From Pseudobacter sp051955275 (GTDB lineage: Bacteria > Bacteroidota > Bacteroidia > Chitinophagales > Chitinophagaceae): a DNA stretch of 64,000 bases. Shown piece after piece: positions 18,321-28,244 of the stretch. The stretch is from NCBI RefSeq assembly GCF_051955275.1, contig NZ_JBQCGW010000219.1, positions 19,756-83,755 on the forward strand. The letters are read 5' to 3'. Both the position numbers and the translations under genes were made by a program. The notes under the pieces are model-generated. The model was not told the DNA's origin, did no database searches, and saw nothing but the letters and a program-made list of their open reading frames with translations. The first letter of the stretch is position 1, and every line of letters begins with the position of its first letter.

Positions 18321-20855
18321 CTAATAATCCTCCGGCCCTCTTCTCGCGCCAGCGCCACCTTTCATTCCTCCCTGCTCTATCTCTTTATTGATCTCATTGA
18401 TATCAACAGGTCTTTCCGTGTCATCCCCCATCAGGTACTTCGTGAAATAATCAGCCATCCTCCAGAAGAAATATTCTGTCATATCACCAAAGCCATGTCG
18501 CTGACCGGGCAGCAATAACAGGTCGAAGCGCTTGTTGGCTTTGATCAGTGCATTTGCCACACGAATGGAACCTGCAGGATGTACGTTGTTATCGATATCG
18601 CCATGCGCCAGCATCAGGTGACCTTTCAGGTTCTTAGCCAGATCCTGGTTCTTTTCAATATTATAAACGAAGGTAGTATCCTTCTCTCCGATCACTTCCT
18701 GCACACCATGGTGTTGCTCACTCCACCAGCGGTTGTAAACAGAGTTATCGTGGTTACCTGCTGAAGATACCGCCACTTTGAAGAAATCAGGATATACCAG
18801 CATGGCAGCCGTGCTCATGAAGCCACCACCGGAATGCCCGTGAATGCCCACGCGGTTCACATCAAACCAGGGATAACGGTCCGCCAGCTGTTCTGCCGCC
18901 GCCTTCTTATCGGCCAGACCATAATCACGCAGGTTGCCATAGCCGTAATTATGATACCATTTGCTGCGTGCAGGGTGACCACCGCGGTTACCCACAGTAA
19001 CAACTATGAAACCGAGATTCGCCAGCCTGTCTGTACGGTCCATACTGCGCCCAAACGCTTTGTTCACCGCTTCAGTCTGCGGGCCGGGATACACATACTC
19101 GATCACCGGATATTTTTTGGTGGAATCGAAGTCCATGGGCTTGTACAATACACCATAGATATCGGTAATGCCGTCATCGGCTTTCACCTTGAATGGTTCG
19201 GGGAACTTGAAACCAGTTGCCATCAGTGAAGAAAGGTCCGCTGTTTCGAGGTCCATTATCTTCCGGCCATCCGTTGCATAGAGCGTGGACCTGGGAACCG
19301 TGTTCACCCGGGAATAGTTGTCAACAAAATAAGTATTGGGATCATTGATATTCATGGCATGCTCAAATTCACCGGGGTTGAGCAGCTTCAATCCTGAACC
19401 ATCGAAGTTCACGCGGTAGGCATGCAGATAGTAAGGATCTTCATTGGCTTCTCTTCCGTTGCCGGAGAAATACAGCACACGCTTTTTATCATCGATACCG
19501 AGAATATTCTCCGCATGCCAGGTGCCTGATGTGATCTGGTTCTTCATATTGCCATTTTCATCATACAGATAAAAATGCGCCCAGCCATCACGCTCACTCC
19601 AGTGAATAAGTTCTTTACCATTGTTCACCAGACCTACCCTGCGCATTTCAATATAAGTATTGAAGCGTTCTTCTATCACGGCTTTCACGGTACCGGTATT
19701 GATATCAACGCGACAAACATCCACTTTTTTAAGATCGCGGCCGGTGCGGGTGAACCAGAACTGATCATTGGTGCCGAGCCATCTGAGCGGGCGCCAGTCA
19801 TCGTCACGGGTACTTGCACTGTCAAGATCTGCCCAGATGTTCAGGTTCTGGTCTTTGAAGAGGGCCACTTTCATTTCCTTACCGGTTTTGGCAACGGCGT
19901 CAAATAGATACAGATGATCTTCCGGTGCTTCTTTCTCACCGGCCATCTGGTACTTGTAGGTTTCCAGTGTGGGGCGTGGATCGCTGAGCGAGTTGATCAC
20001 CCAGAGATCTTTCACCTTGCGGCTGTCTGTCCGGATCAGTGCAAAATGTTTGCTGTCGGGCGACCATCTTGCAAAAGCTGATTTGCGTTTGTTCTTATTG
20101 GCTTCCTTCTCCACATTATTCTCATTGCCCATCATGCCACCTGCAGCATGATAGCTGAAATACTCCACCCCATCGGTGGTGATGGCATTCTCCACGATGG
20201 TACTGTCGTCTTCCTTCTTCAGCGCTTTCTCATAATTGGCCCTGTCCATCCAGTAGAGGTTGAAGTTCTTTCCAAAAAGAATAATATTTCCATCGGGGGA
20301 GATATTGGCCCAGGAGGGTTTGCGTTTTGGCTTTTTGAGTTCAGCCAGCTCAATCAGTTCGCCGGTATTGATATTGTATTCGAAGTAAAAGACTTTCTTT
20401 TCTTTTGCGGGAGGCGCACCGGGTTTGGATTTGGCAGCGCCGGCTGCTGTATCTTTCTTTATGAGATCGGCCGTGCTTTTCACTTCAAACTGGATCCAGT
20501 TCTCATCCCTTACAAACCTCATACTGTCGATGTTCAGGTGCTGCGCATCGAAGGGGTCTTTCACGATGCGGGTGAGCCTGGCCGCCATATCAGCATTATC
20601 GAATAGTTTTTTCTTTTCTCCTTTGACCGGATCAACGATATACCAGTTCCTGCCGGAAGTGGTTTCAAAGGTATACCAGAAGCGTTCGCTTTTCTTAAGC
20701 CAGTGCGGATCCACACTGGTACTGAAGATCAGCTTGCTGAGCTTGCGGGGAGCAAAGCGGGCAGCCTGCTGGTAGTTGGCCTTTGTGACCGGCGTTTGTT
20801 GGGCAGATACTGATGCAACAAGCAGCAACAGTATCACAGAGCAGATAATTCGCAT
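18321..20855 (-). CDS. S9 family prolyl oligopeptidase/dipeptidyl-peptidase-IV-like enzyme
   Basis: An exported serine peptidase of 844 residues. A signal peptide (ending VSAQ, about 18) is followed by a beta-propeller of about 500 residues that gates access, with repeated elements such as WANISPDGNIILFGKNFNLY and FARWSPDSKHFALIRTDSRK. The alpha/beta-hydrolase domain starts near 560 (YVYPGPQTEAV). The nucleophile elbow is GIHGHSGGGF (Ser675), with HGDIDNNVHP for the acid and QRHGFGD for the His. DPP-IV-type enzymes remove dipeptides after Pro or Ala in the periplasm. The C-terminus is a low-complexity EQGGMKGGAGARRG tail. It is monocistronic: a terminator follows it, and the divergent sigma gene starts 359 bp away. 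Confidence 0.92.
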   Translation of the reverse strand: MRIICSVILLLLVASVSAQQTPVTKANYQQAARFAPRKLSKLIFSTSVDPHWLKKSERFWYTFETTSGRNWYIVDPVKGEKKKLFDNADMAARLTRIVKDPFDAQHLNIDSMRFVRDENWIQFEVKSTADLIKKDTAAGAAKSKPGAPPAKEKKVFYFEYNINTGELIELAELKKPKRKPSWANISPDGNIILFGKNFNLYWMDRANYEKALKKEDDSTIVENAITTDGVEYFSYHAAGGMMGNENNVEKEANKNKRKSAFARWSPDSKHFALIRTDSRKVKDLWVINSLSDPRPTLETYKYQMAGEKEAPEDHLYLFDAVAKTGKEMKVALFKDQNLNIWADLDSASTRDDDWRPLRWLGTNDQFWFTRTGRDLKKVDVCRVDINTGTVKAVIEERFNTYIEMRRVGLVNNGKELIHWSERDGWAHFYLYDENGNMKNQITSGTWHAENILGIDDKKRVLYFSGNGREANEDPYYLHAYRVNFDGSGLKLLNPGEFEHAMNINDPNTYFVDNYSRVNTVPRSTLYATDGRKIMDLETADLSSLMATGFKFPEPFKVKADDGITDIYGVLYKPMDFDSTKKYPVIEYVYPGPQTEAVNKAFGRSMDRTDRLANLGFIVVTVGNRGGHPARSKWYHNYGYGNLRDYGLADKKAAAEQLADRYPWFDVNRVGIHGHSGGGFMSTAAMLVYPDFFKVAVSSAGNHDNSVYNRWWSEQHHGVQEVIGEKDTTFVYNIEKNQDLAKNLKGHLMLAHGDIDNNVHPAGSIRVANALIKANKRFDLLLLPGQRHGFGDMTEYFFWRMADYFTKYLMGDDTERPVDINEINKEIEQGGMKGGAGARRGPEDY

Positions 20856-21214
20856 GTGTTTTGGGGCGATTTTAGTTATAGTTGGTGAAGATCGTTTATG
20901 AGACGCTTAAACAGGGAATTTCATCCACCGGTTATCCCAGAATACCGCCTTTTACGTAAACCGGCGACCGGAACGGCCATCAAAAAAAACTTTTACGGGC
21001 AGGGCATTAACCGCAATTTTATAGCAGTTATGTATATGCGAAAAATAAGCGGTAAGCCCGGAAAAAAGAAATGGTTTCCTGCTACCGCTGCCAGCTCAGG
21101 CAGTCCCGGAAAGGCTGTTTTTTTCTCTTTTCTTTACTGCCTTCCCCGGTCAGATCCGTTCATAAATTGGTAATTTTATTATAGTTTGCGGTCAGGCCCT
21201 CATTAGATAGCAAC
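20856..21214. other. 359-bp divergent intergenic region
   Basis: The gap lies between the divergent starts of the S9 peptidase and the ECF sigma gene and must hold promoters for both. An open frame of 91 codons at 20898-21173 has no recognisable domain and I do not call it a gene. A sequence ATAGTTTG at 21180-21187 is close to, but not, the TAnnTTTG -7 box and could serve the sigma gene. No hairpin or repeat stood out. Confidence 0.5.
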
Positions 21215-21808
21215 TTGTTGACTAACCAACCATACGAAGAAAGTGAACTGCTTCTGCGGATAGCCGAAGGCGATGAAAGCGCCTTCCGGCAATTGTTTGA
21301 ACAATACCGTAGCCTGTTCTTTCATACCTGTTTGCAGCTCACCGGCTCCAGGGATGTGGCCGAAGAGGTGGTACAGGAAACCTTTATCAGGATCTGGGAA
21401 AAAAGGACTTTTCTTCGGGGCATCCAGTATCCCAAAGGCTATCTCTACAAAATTTTTCAGAACGTTTTATTCGGGTATTTCCGTTACATCGCCAGCCAGC
21501 GTAAGGCCCAGGGTTCCATCATTCAGTACTATGAACAGCAGGGATCTGAAGAAGGGCTCAACAACAAGCTGAGACAGGAAGCGCAGCTGGCCATGATTGA
21601 AGAATCTCTCAAACACCTTACTCCAGCGCAGCTGAAAGTGTTCAGACTGATCCGCCAGGAAGGCCTGAGCAGGAAGGAAGCTGCCGAGCAACTGGGCATT
21701 TCACCCAATACGGTCCGCAACCTGCTGGCCGAAGGGATGCGTGTGCTGAAACAGCATCATCCGGAGATCCATCCTGTGATCCTTTTCTCCGTGATTTTCA
21801 TCAAATAG
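21215..21808 (+). CDS. ECF RNA polymerase sigma factor of a sigma/FecR/SusCD operon
   Basis: An extracytoplasmic-function sigma factor of 197 residues that should drive the operon behind it. Region 2 is GDESAFRQLFEQYRSLFFHT and VAEEVVQETFIRIWEKR; region 4 is LTPAQLKVFRLIRQEGLSRK followed by AAEQLGISPNTVRNLLAEGM. The frame has no ATG before residue 129, and an in-frame stop lies at 21182, so translation must begin at TTG 21215 or TTG 21218; the N-terminus LTNQPYEESELLLRIAEGDE has normal family length. A weak start may keep the level low. The anti-sigma gene follows after 66 bp. By family precedent the TonB receptor downstream signals through FecR to this factor. Confidence 0.92.
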   Translation: MLTNQPYEESELLLRIAEGDESAFRQLFEQYRSLFFHTCLQLTGSRDVAEEVVQETFIRIWEKRTFLRGIQYPKGYLYKIFQNVLFGYFRYIASQRKAQGSIIQYYEQQGSEEGLNNKLRQEAQLAMIEESLKHLTPAQLKVFRLIRQEGLSRKEAAEQLGISPNTVRNLLAEGMRVLKQHHPEIHPVILFSVIFIK

Positions 21809-21874
21809 AAATTTCCTGAAAAATTTTTCCGTTTTTCATAGTACAACCTTTCCACTTCTCCATTTAACTATAGA

Positions 21875-23083
21875 ATGATTATGGAAACACCGCAGGATCG
21901 CATAGTACAATTGCTGGAACGCTACTCCAAACGCACCGCTACCGAAGCGGAACTGACCGAGCTTACGGAGTGGATGGCCAACGCCGCAGATGAAGCGCCC
22001 TTCAACAGTTTTGTAGCTGAATTGCTGGAGCAGCAGGCTGCAGGACAGGCGAAGCATTCCGATCCTGACTGGACCATCATCTATGAAAAAGTTCGCGCCG
22101 GAAGACCTATGCCCGAGGAAGAGATCCGGGCAGCCACACCGGTCCGCAGTATCCGCAAACGTTGGCTGGCAGCGGCTTCCATAGCCGCGCTGCTGGGAAC
22201 AGGCGCCTGGCTCTGGAGCATCAGTTCAAAAGAGGTTGCCCCTCCTGCACAGACCGCCGGCATTACCAGGATCGGACCCGGACAGGAAGGTGCTATCCTT
22301 ACCCTGGCAGACGGGTCCACCATCCTGCTCGACAGTTTAGGCAATGGCTTTGTAGTGAATCAGAGCGGCGTGGAAGTGAACCTGCAGAACGGCGAGCTCA
22401 ACTACGGAAAGGGGCGTCATTCCGATGCGCTCTCCTACAACTCCATGAGCACGCCCAAAGGCCGCCAGTTCAGACTACAATTGCCGGACGGCACCAGGGT
22501 ATGGCTCAATGCCGCCAGCTCCATCCGGTATCCTGTTAGTTTTACCGGCGATACACGCCGCGTGGACGTCACCGGTGAAGCCTATTTTGAAGTAGTCACA
22601 GACCGAAACAAACCTTTCCTCGTAAACATAAACAACAAAGCCGAAGTGGAAGTGCTGGGCACCAGTTTCAATGTAAATGCCTACACAGACGAACCACAGC
22701 TCAGTACCACCCTGCTCAACGGACGCATCCGCGTATCTAAGGCAAATGCTTCAGAACCTGCATCAGGCAAAATGCTGCTGCAACCCGGGCAACAGACGCA
22801 ATTAAAGGACGGTCAGCTTGAACTGATCACCACGCCGGACATCAGCAAAGTGATGGCCTGGAAAAACGGGCTCTTCAATTTTGAAGGAATGGGCCTCAAA
22901 GAAATGATGCGTCAGCTGGAAAGATGGTACGATATAGAAGTGGAGTACGAAGGCAATGTGCCCGATGTGCACTTCTTCGGCAAAATGAGCAGAAAGCTCG
23001 ACCTCTCAACAGTACTTGCTGCCCTGAAAGGTTTTGGTCTCCACTTCCGCATGGAAGACAGGAAGCTGGTGATCATTCCCTGA
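21875..23083 (+). CDS. FecR-family anti-sigma factor
   Basis: A single-pass inner-membrane regulator of 402 residues. The cytoplasmic N-terminus (1-95) would bind the sigma factor encoded just upstream. The membrane helix spans about 97-117 (WLAAASIAALLGTGAWLW). The periplasmic FecR domain (about 140-275) shows GAILTLADGSTILLDSLG, LPDGTRVWLNAASSIRYP and GEAYFEV. The last 65 residues form the DUF4974 module (LKEMMRQLERWYDIEVEYEG), thought to contact the STN domain of the receptor. ATGs at 21875 and 21881 are both possible. The gene is followed by a gap of 152 bp with a hairpin before susC. Confidence 0.93.
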   Translation: MIMETPQDRIVQLLERYSKRTATEAELTELTEWMANAADEAPFNSFVAELLEQQAAGQAKHSDPDWTIIYEKVRAGRPMPEEEIRAATPVRSIRKRWLAAASIAALLGTGAWLWSISSKEVAPPAQTAGITRIGPGQEGAILTLADGSTILLDSLGNGFVVNQSGVEVNLQNGELNYGKGRHSDALSYNSMSTPKGRQFRLQLPDGTRVWLNAASSIRYPVSFTGDTRRVDVTGEAYFEVVTDRNKPFLVNINNKAEVEVLGTSFNVNAYTDEPQLSTTLLNGRIRVSKANASEPASGKMLLQPGQQTQLKDGQLELITTPDISKVMAWKNGLFNFEGMGLKEMMRQLERWYDIEVEYEGNVPDVHFFGKMSRKLDLSTVLAALKGFGLHFRMEDRKLVIIP

Positions 23084-23141
23084 CAACAGATATATCAACG
23101 AAGCTATAGCCGTGAAAATTCAATGATCGCGGTCGGTCAAC

Positions 23142-23172
23142 AAAAAACCGGAAGTGTCTGAAGCACTCCCGG
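23142..23172 (+). other. A-tract and hairpin between fecR and susC
   Basis: Six A (23142-23147) lead into a 9-bp stem with one mismatch (CCGGAAGTG with CACTCCCGG, loop of 7). There is no T-run after it, so it is not a plain terminator in the plus direction. A comparable A-tract plus hairpin lies between fecR and susC of the second sigma operon (57709-57743). It may stabilise the susC message or mark processing; function unknown. Confidence 0.45.
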
Positions 23173-23235
23173 CCGTATTTGTCTGGCTGATCAAATGTAG
23201 ACTGATACACTTTTCTAAACCAAACATTGCAATTT

Positions 23236-26200
23236 ATGCAAAAAACTGCTTATTGTAGCCGGAGCGATCTGGCTGCAGCCGGCTCCCCTGCGCACGCTCA
23301 GTCAAACCCCTGCTCCCTCAAGGCTGAAAATGCTCAACGGAAAAACCGCTCTGCAGCTTTCCGGTTACCGGGCCAAATGCTGCGAATTATGAGAATGACC
23401 TCCTTTCTGATGTTGATTTCACTCATGCATGTTGCTGCTGCATCAACATCCCAGACCGTATCGGTGAGCGGAAAGAATCTCACCGTCAGAGAGATCTTCA
23501 ATGTCATCGAAAAACAAACAGGCTTCCTCGTTTGGGGGAAATCAGAGTTCCTCGACAGTGCCAAAAAGGTAACCATCTCTGCACAGAACATGCAGCTGAC
23601 GGCCTTCCTTGACAAAGTGGTGGCAGACCAGCCTTTCACTTACAAGATCGCGGGCAACACCATCATCCTTTCTGAAAAGATCTTCAACAGGACTTTCACT
23701 CCGCCGATCGTGCTCTTCCAGACAGACCAGAACAGCACCAGGATCACAGGCTTCCTGGTGAATTCAGAAAACCAGGAAAAGATAGGCGCAGCTACTATCG
23801 CCATCAAGGGTACCAGGCGCGCCATGCAGTCTGACCCCATGGGAAGCTTCGTGATGAACGATGTTCCCCTCGATGCCACCCTGGTGATCACAACTGTTGG
23901 GTACCAGACCATGGAAATAGCTGTACAGGCGCTCATCCGCCAGCAGCCTGAATCCACCGTGCTCATCAAAGGAGGTACCGTGAGAAAAATACCGAACGGT
24001 TTCTTTGTTTTCGCCCTGCATCCTGCCCGCGCTGTACTCACCGAAGTGGTGATCAACAACGGTATGTTCACGCGTAACAAAGAAAGTTTCTCCGGGGCTG
24101 CCACCGTCTTCACCGGAGCTGAGCTTCGTGCTGTAGGCACCAAAAATGCCCTGCAGAGCCTGAAAACACTGGATCCCTCTTTCATCATAGTGGAGAACAA
24201 TCTCGCAGGTTCCAATCCAAACAGGATGCCAACCATCGAGATCCGTGGCAGGACCACGCTTACCAATGCCAACCTGAACGATCAGTTCAGCGCTGATCCC
24301 AACCAGCCATTGTTCATCCTGGATGGATTTGAAACAACCCTTCAGACCATCTACGATCTGGATATGAACCGCATTGCGAAGATCACCATCCTGAAAGATG
24401 CGGCATCCACCGCACTCTATGGCTCCAAAGCAGCCAATGGAGTGGTGGTGGTGGAAACCAAAAGACCCGTGCCTGGTAAGATGCAGGTATCTTATTCTGG
24501 CGATTTCAGTGCAGATCTTCCTGACCTCAGCAGCTACAACCTGATGAACGCCGCGGAGAAACTGCAATGGGAACAACTCACCAGTAATTACTCCAGCGCC
24601 GATAACAACGCATGGCGTATCGAAGAACGATATGCCGCACGCCGTGCCGATGTTGAACGCGGTGTAAATACCTACTGGCTGCATGAGCCCGTTCAGACAG
24701 GTCTTGGTCAAAGGCATTCCATTCAACTGAACGGAGGCAATAGCGACCTGGTGTTCAATGCCGGTGCCACTTACACTAAAAAAGAAGGCGCCATGAAAGG
24801 CTCCTCCAGGGAAAACTGGGGAACTAACCTGGTGATGTCTTACAGGAAAGGCAGACTGAATATCACCGAGAACCTGATGCTACAGGGCTCCAAAGGGATT
24901 GAATCACCTTATGGCAGTTTCTCTGCTTTTGCTGCTGCCAATCCTTACTACCGCAAAACTGATGCGAATGGTTTCATCAACAGGCAGCTGGACCCCATCT
25001 ATGATACTTCAGAGATCAATCCGCTGTATAACGCTTCTCTGTACAGTATCAACCAGAGCAGGAACTTCAGCTTCACCAATAACCTGAGAGGGATCTTCAC
25101 CATCAGCAATGCATTGCAACTGGAAGGCGGCCTTGCTGCAGGTTCCGGCAATTCAGACGTGATCCTGTTTGTTCCTCCGGACAATACTGCTTTCAACGGA
25201 ATGGAAGAAAACAAAAAAGGAAGCTATACCAGCTCCACCATGAGAAGCAAAACCATGAATGCCTATCTCTCACTGGCATATGGCCAGGTGATCGGCAAAG
25301 GAAGGTTGAGCGCCAACCTGCGTGGAAATATCGAGAGCACAACCACTGAAATGGTGGGCTTCAATGCAGTAGGTTTCCCATACGGAACAAACGGCAATCC
25401 TTCTTACGCCTATGGCTATGCGCAGTCGTCAAGACCTTCTGCCAGTAATATCACCAGTCGCGGTACAGGCTTCACCTCCAGCGTGAACTATATGTACGAC
25501 AACCGTTATGGCATTGACCTGGTGTACACCCTCAGCGGCGCCAGCGCATTCGGAAGCAACAAAAGGTACAAGCCCTTCTACTCTGCAGGCGCATCCTGGA
25601 ATATCAACCGCGAGGGTTTCCTTCGTGATTATACCTGGATCAACAGCCTGCGCCTGAGAGGAAATATCGGATACTCCGGTAACCAGAACCTCGGCAATTT
25701 CACCTCTGTATCCACTTATTCGTACCAGTCCACCACCAGCAACTATTTCGGTCAGGGCCTCGCACTGCAATCACTCGGCAGTCCCAACCTGGAATGGTCT
25801 AAAACACTGAACGGAAGTTACGGACTGGAATTCTCTTTGCTCAACAACCGCATCGGCGGCAGCATCGAGTACTTCACCAAGCTTACAGACCCATTGTCTG
25901 TTCCTGCCGAAGGAACTTTACCTTCCTCTGTTTCGGTGAACAACAGTTATGTGATCAACGTGGGTACGCTCACCACTTCAGGGTGGAACCTGAACCTGCG
26001 TTACTCTCCTGTTTACAATATGGAGAAAAGGATCATCTGGACCATCTCTTTAACTGCTGCACAGAACAAGAGCAGGTATGATGGGTTTTCCAACAGGCTT
26101 TCCGCCCTCAATAAAGAAGAGCAGGAAAGCAATGGCCTGAGCAGGTATTATGATGGCTACAGCCCCGATGATATATGGGCCGTTGAATCGCTGGGCATCG

Positions 26201-26775
26201 ATCCTGCTACCGGCAGGGAGATCTTCCAGAAGGTGGATGGCACCATCAGTTACGTTTACAACCCTGCGGATATTGTTCGTGTTGGCAACCTCCGCCCTAA
26301 AGTGGAAGGAGTGATCACCAATACATTTGCGTACAAGGATTTCACCCTCGGCATCAGTGCCCGTTACAGGGTCGGCGGTTATGTTTTCAACAACGCCCTG
26401 TACAATAAGGTAGAGAATACAGGCAGCGTTATCAACAGCTTCGCGCTGGTGATGGTTCGTCCGAACCTCGACAGGCGCGCGCTGTACGACAGGTGGCAGA
26501 AACCAGGCGATGTAGCGGAATTCACTGCGGTGAATGCATTCAACTCCAGCCCGATGAGCTCACGCTATGTGCAGAAAGACAATCACCTGGTTGGAGAGTC
26601 CATCAACCTTGGCTGGAGAACAAGTGCACCATGGGTAAGAAGACTGCAACTGCAGACCATTGGCGTCAACTTCATTTTGAACGACATCTTCCGCGTGGAG
26701 AGCGTGCTCACGGAAAGAGGCCTTGAATATCCATTCGCCAGGACCGCTTCCCTGTCAATCAATCTTTCATTCTAA
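23236..26775 (+). CDS. SusC/RagA TonB-linked transporter with STN signalling domain
   Basis: A sigma-coupled TonB-dependent importer of 1179 residues. I take the ATG at 23236 (MQKTAYC) because the other SusC with an STN domain here starts with the same MQK(T/N) pattern; a TTG lies three codons upstream. After a long 50-residue leader the signal core is MRMTSFLMLISLMHVAAA. The STN domain (about 72-130, NLTVREIFNVIEKQTGFLVW) should signal to FecR. A carboxypeptidase-regulatory-like domain (about 165-245) precedes the plug (about 270-400), which shows the family end pattern STALYGSKAANGVVVVETK. The barrel ends in a beta strand with Phe (SLSINLSF). The partner SusD starts 16 bp later. The cargo is unknown. 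Confidence 0.94.
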   Translation: MQKTAYCSRSDLAAAGSPAHAQSNPCSLKAENAQRKNRSAAFRLPGQMLRIMRMTSFLMLISLMHVAAASTSQTVSVSGKNLTVREIFNVIEKQTGFLVWGKSEFLDSAKKVTISAQNMQLTAFLDKVVADQPFTYKIAGNTIILSEKIFNRTFTPPIVLFQTDQNSTRITGFLVNSENQEKIGAATIAIKGTRRAMQSDPMGSFVMNDVPLDATLVITTVGYQTMEIAVQALIRQQPESTVLIKGGTVRKIPNGFFVFALHPARAVLTEVVINNGMFTRNKESFSGAATVFTGAELRAVGTKNALQSLKTLDPSFIIVENNLAGSNPNRMPTIEIRGRTTLTNANLNDQFSADPNQPLFILDGFETTLQTIYDLDMNRIAKITILKDAASTALYGSKAANGVVVVETKRPVPGKMQVSYSGDFSADLPDLSSYNLMNAAEKLQWEQLTSNYSSADNNAWRIEERYAARRADVERGVNTYWLHEPVQTGLGQRHSIQLNGGNSDLVFNAGATYTKKEGAMKGSSRENWGTNLVMSYRKGRLNITENLMLQGSKGIESPYGSFSAFAAANPYYRKTDANGFINRQLDPIYDTSEINPLYNASLYSINQSRNFSFTNNLRGIFTISNALQLEGGLAAGSGNSDVILFVPPDNTAFNGMEENKKGSYTSSTMRSKTMNAYLSLAYGQVIGKGRLSANLRGNIESTTTEMVGFNAVGFPYGTNGNPSYAYGYAQSSRPSASNITSRGTGFTSSVNYMYDNRYGIDLVYTLSGASAFGSNKRYKPFYSAGASWNINREGFLRDYTWINSLRLRGNIGYSGNQNLGNFTSVSTYSYQSTTSNYFGQGLALQSLGSPNLEWSKTLNGSYGLEFSLLNNRIGGSIEYFTKLTDPLSVPAEGTLPSSVSVNNSYVINVGTLTTSGWNLNLRYSPVYNMEKRIIWTISLTAAQNKSRYDGFSNRLSALNKEEQESNGLSRYYDGYSPDDIWAVESLGIDPATGREIFQKVDGTISYVYNPADIVRVGNLRPKVEGVITNTFAYKDFTLGISARYRVGGYVFNNALYNKVENTGSVINSFALVMVRPNLDRRALYDRWQKPGDVAEFTAVNAFNSSPMSSRYVQKDNHLVGESINLGWRTSAPWVRRLQLQTIGVNFILNDIFRVESVLTERGLEYPFARTASLSINLSF

Positions 26776-26791
26776 TTCAAACATTACGTAT

Positions 26792-28216
26792 ATGAATAGC
26801 AGATGTCCCATTATACTTCTACTGAGCGGTTTGCTACTGCTGGGCAGCTGTAAAAAATACCTGGACGTACAACCGGAAACTTCCTACACGGAAACCCAGG
26901 TGTACAACAATGAGGCAGCCCTTCAGCAGGCATTCAATGGCCTTTACCTCGATCTGGCCAGCACCGAACTATATGGTTCCTACCTCAGCTCCTCCATGAT
27001 AGAGTTGATGGCGCAGCGATACAAGCCCGTGACCGATCTCATGGGAGTAAGAGACCTGTCTTCACTGGTGAATTACGATTATGGCGCCCCGCGCATACAG
27101 AACCTGATGGACTCCATCTGGAGAAAAGCCTACTCAACAGTACTTGCCACCAATGTGTTCCTCGGTAAAATAGACAATTCCATTGCAGGAAAAGTAGTGT
27201 CGGAGCCCGAAGGGAAACTGCTCAAAGGAGAAGCGCTGGCCATCCGCGCCATGCTTCACTTTGATATGCTGCGCCTTTTCGGTCCGGTATATTCCAGCGG
27301 CAGCAGCAGTACAGCCATTCCTTACTACACCATTGCAGATGGTAAATTGCAGCCGCTGCTCAGCGCCAGCCAGGTAATGGAAAAAATAATGACCGATTTA
27401 ACAGAAGCTTCCTCCTTGCTGGCAGCAGATCCCGTGATCACCAACGGTATTGTTTACACCTCCAATTTCTATTCTGCCGCCCGAAATCAACGCCTGAACT
27501 ATTATGCGGTGAGATCACTGATGGCGCGTGCTTATTTATGGCAGGGAAAAACAACGGAAGCATACAACACAGCACTGTCAGTTATTACAGACGGAGAGAA
27601 ATGGTTCCCCTGGACAACCCCGGATGCAGTGAATAACCCCACCAATCCAGACAGGGTGTTTTCCCGCGAGATCATTTTCGGAGCAAACAGCGCTTTCCTT
27701 TATAACAATTACGACAGGTACTTCAATCCCGCCCTCTGGGACGGCTCCATCCTTGTGCCCGATGGTACCAGGTTCACGGAAGTGTTTGAAGGATTGTTTC
27801 AGGATTACCGCGTAGTTCAGACCTGGCTCACCGGCAATGGCAAAGCTTACAGAACATTCTACAAATATGCACCGCTGCCACAAAATCAGAACTGGCGTTT
27901 CATTCAACCCCTGATCCGTAAATCCGAACTGTATCTCATCCTGGCAGAAACAGAAACAGATCCGGCAAAAGCACTGGGCTACCTGAATACCGAAAGACGT
28001 AACAGGGGCCTCGCCAACCTGGTGAGCGTAAGCAGTATGGCTACAGAGCTCAGAAAGGAATACCAGAAAGAGTTCTGGGGAGAAGGTCAGCTCTTCTTCT
28101 ATTACAAAAGGATCAATGCCACCGGCGTTCCCAGTGCCTCCATGCCTTACCCATGGGCTACTGTGGATCCCGTATATGCAGTACCGTTACCATTGTCCGA
28201 AACCAGCACCCGGTAA
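26792..28216 (+). CDS. SusD/RagB-family lipoprotein
   Basis: The surface lid protein paired with the preceding SusC, 474 residues. The start is the ATG at 26792, which gives lipobox LLLGSC (Cys20) followed by KKYLDVQPETSYTE; a longer frame opening inside susC has no signal peptide. TPR-like helices include GEALAIRAMLHFDMLRLFGP and, near the C-terminus, KSELYLILAETE and LNTERRNRGLANL. It is shorter than the SusD at 8083 (636 residues), suggesting a smaller ligand. The gap to the DUF4843 gene is 28 bp. Confidence 0.93.
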   Translation: MNSRCPIILLLSGLLLLGSCKKYLDVQPETSYTETQVYNNEAALQQAFNGLYLDLASTELYGSYLSSSMIELMAQRYKPVTDLMGVRDLSSLVNYDYGAPRIQNLMDSIWRKAYSTVLATNVFLGKIDNSIAGKVVSEPEGKLLKGEALAIRAMLHFDMLRLFGPVYSSGSSSTAIPYYTIADGKLQPLLSASQVMEKIMTDLTEASSLLAADPVITNGIVYTSNFYSAARNQRLNYYAVRSLMARAYLWQGKTTEAYNTALSVITDGEKWFPWTTPDAVNNPTNPDRVFSREIIFGANSAFLYNNYDRYFNPALWDGSILVPDGTRFTEVFEGLFQDYRVVQTWLTGNGKAYRTFYKYAPLPQNQNWRFIQPLIRKSELYLILAETETDPAKALGYLNTERRNRGLANLVSVSSMATELRKEYQKEFWGEGQLFFYYKRINATGVPSASMPYPWATVDPVYAVPLPLSETSTR

Positions 28217-28244
28217 CAATCCCTAACTGTAAAAAAAGAAACCA

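Noticed and set aside
20898..21173. 91-codon open frame in the divergent gap before the sigma gene
   Set aside because: No domain, no ribosome-binding context, composition of a promoter region, and it covers the space needed for two promoters.
23640..24726. Long antisense open frames (210 and 320 codons) inside susC
   Set aside because: They lie opposite a well-conserved STN/plug region and show no domain; such shadows are common in GC-balanced coding DNA.
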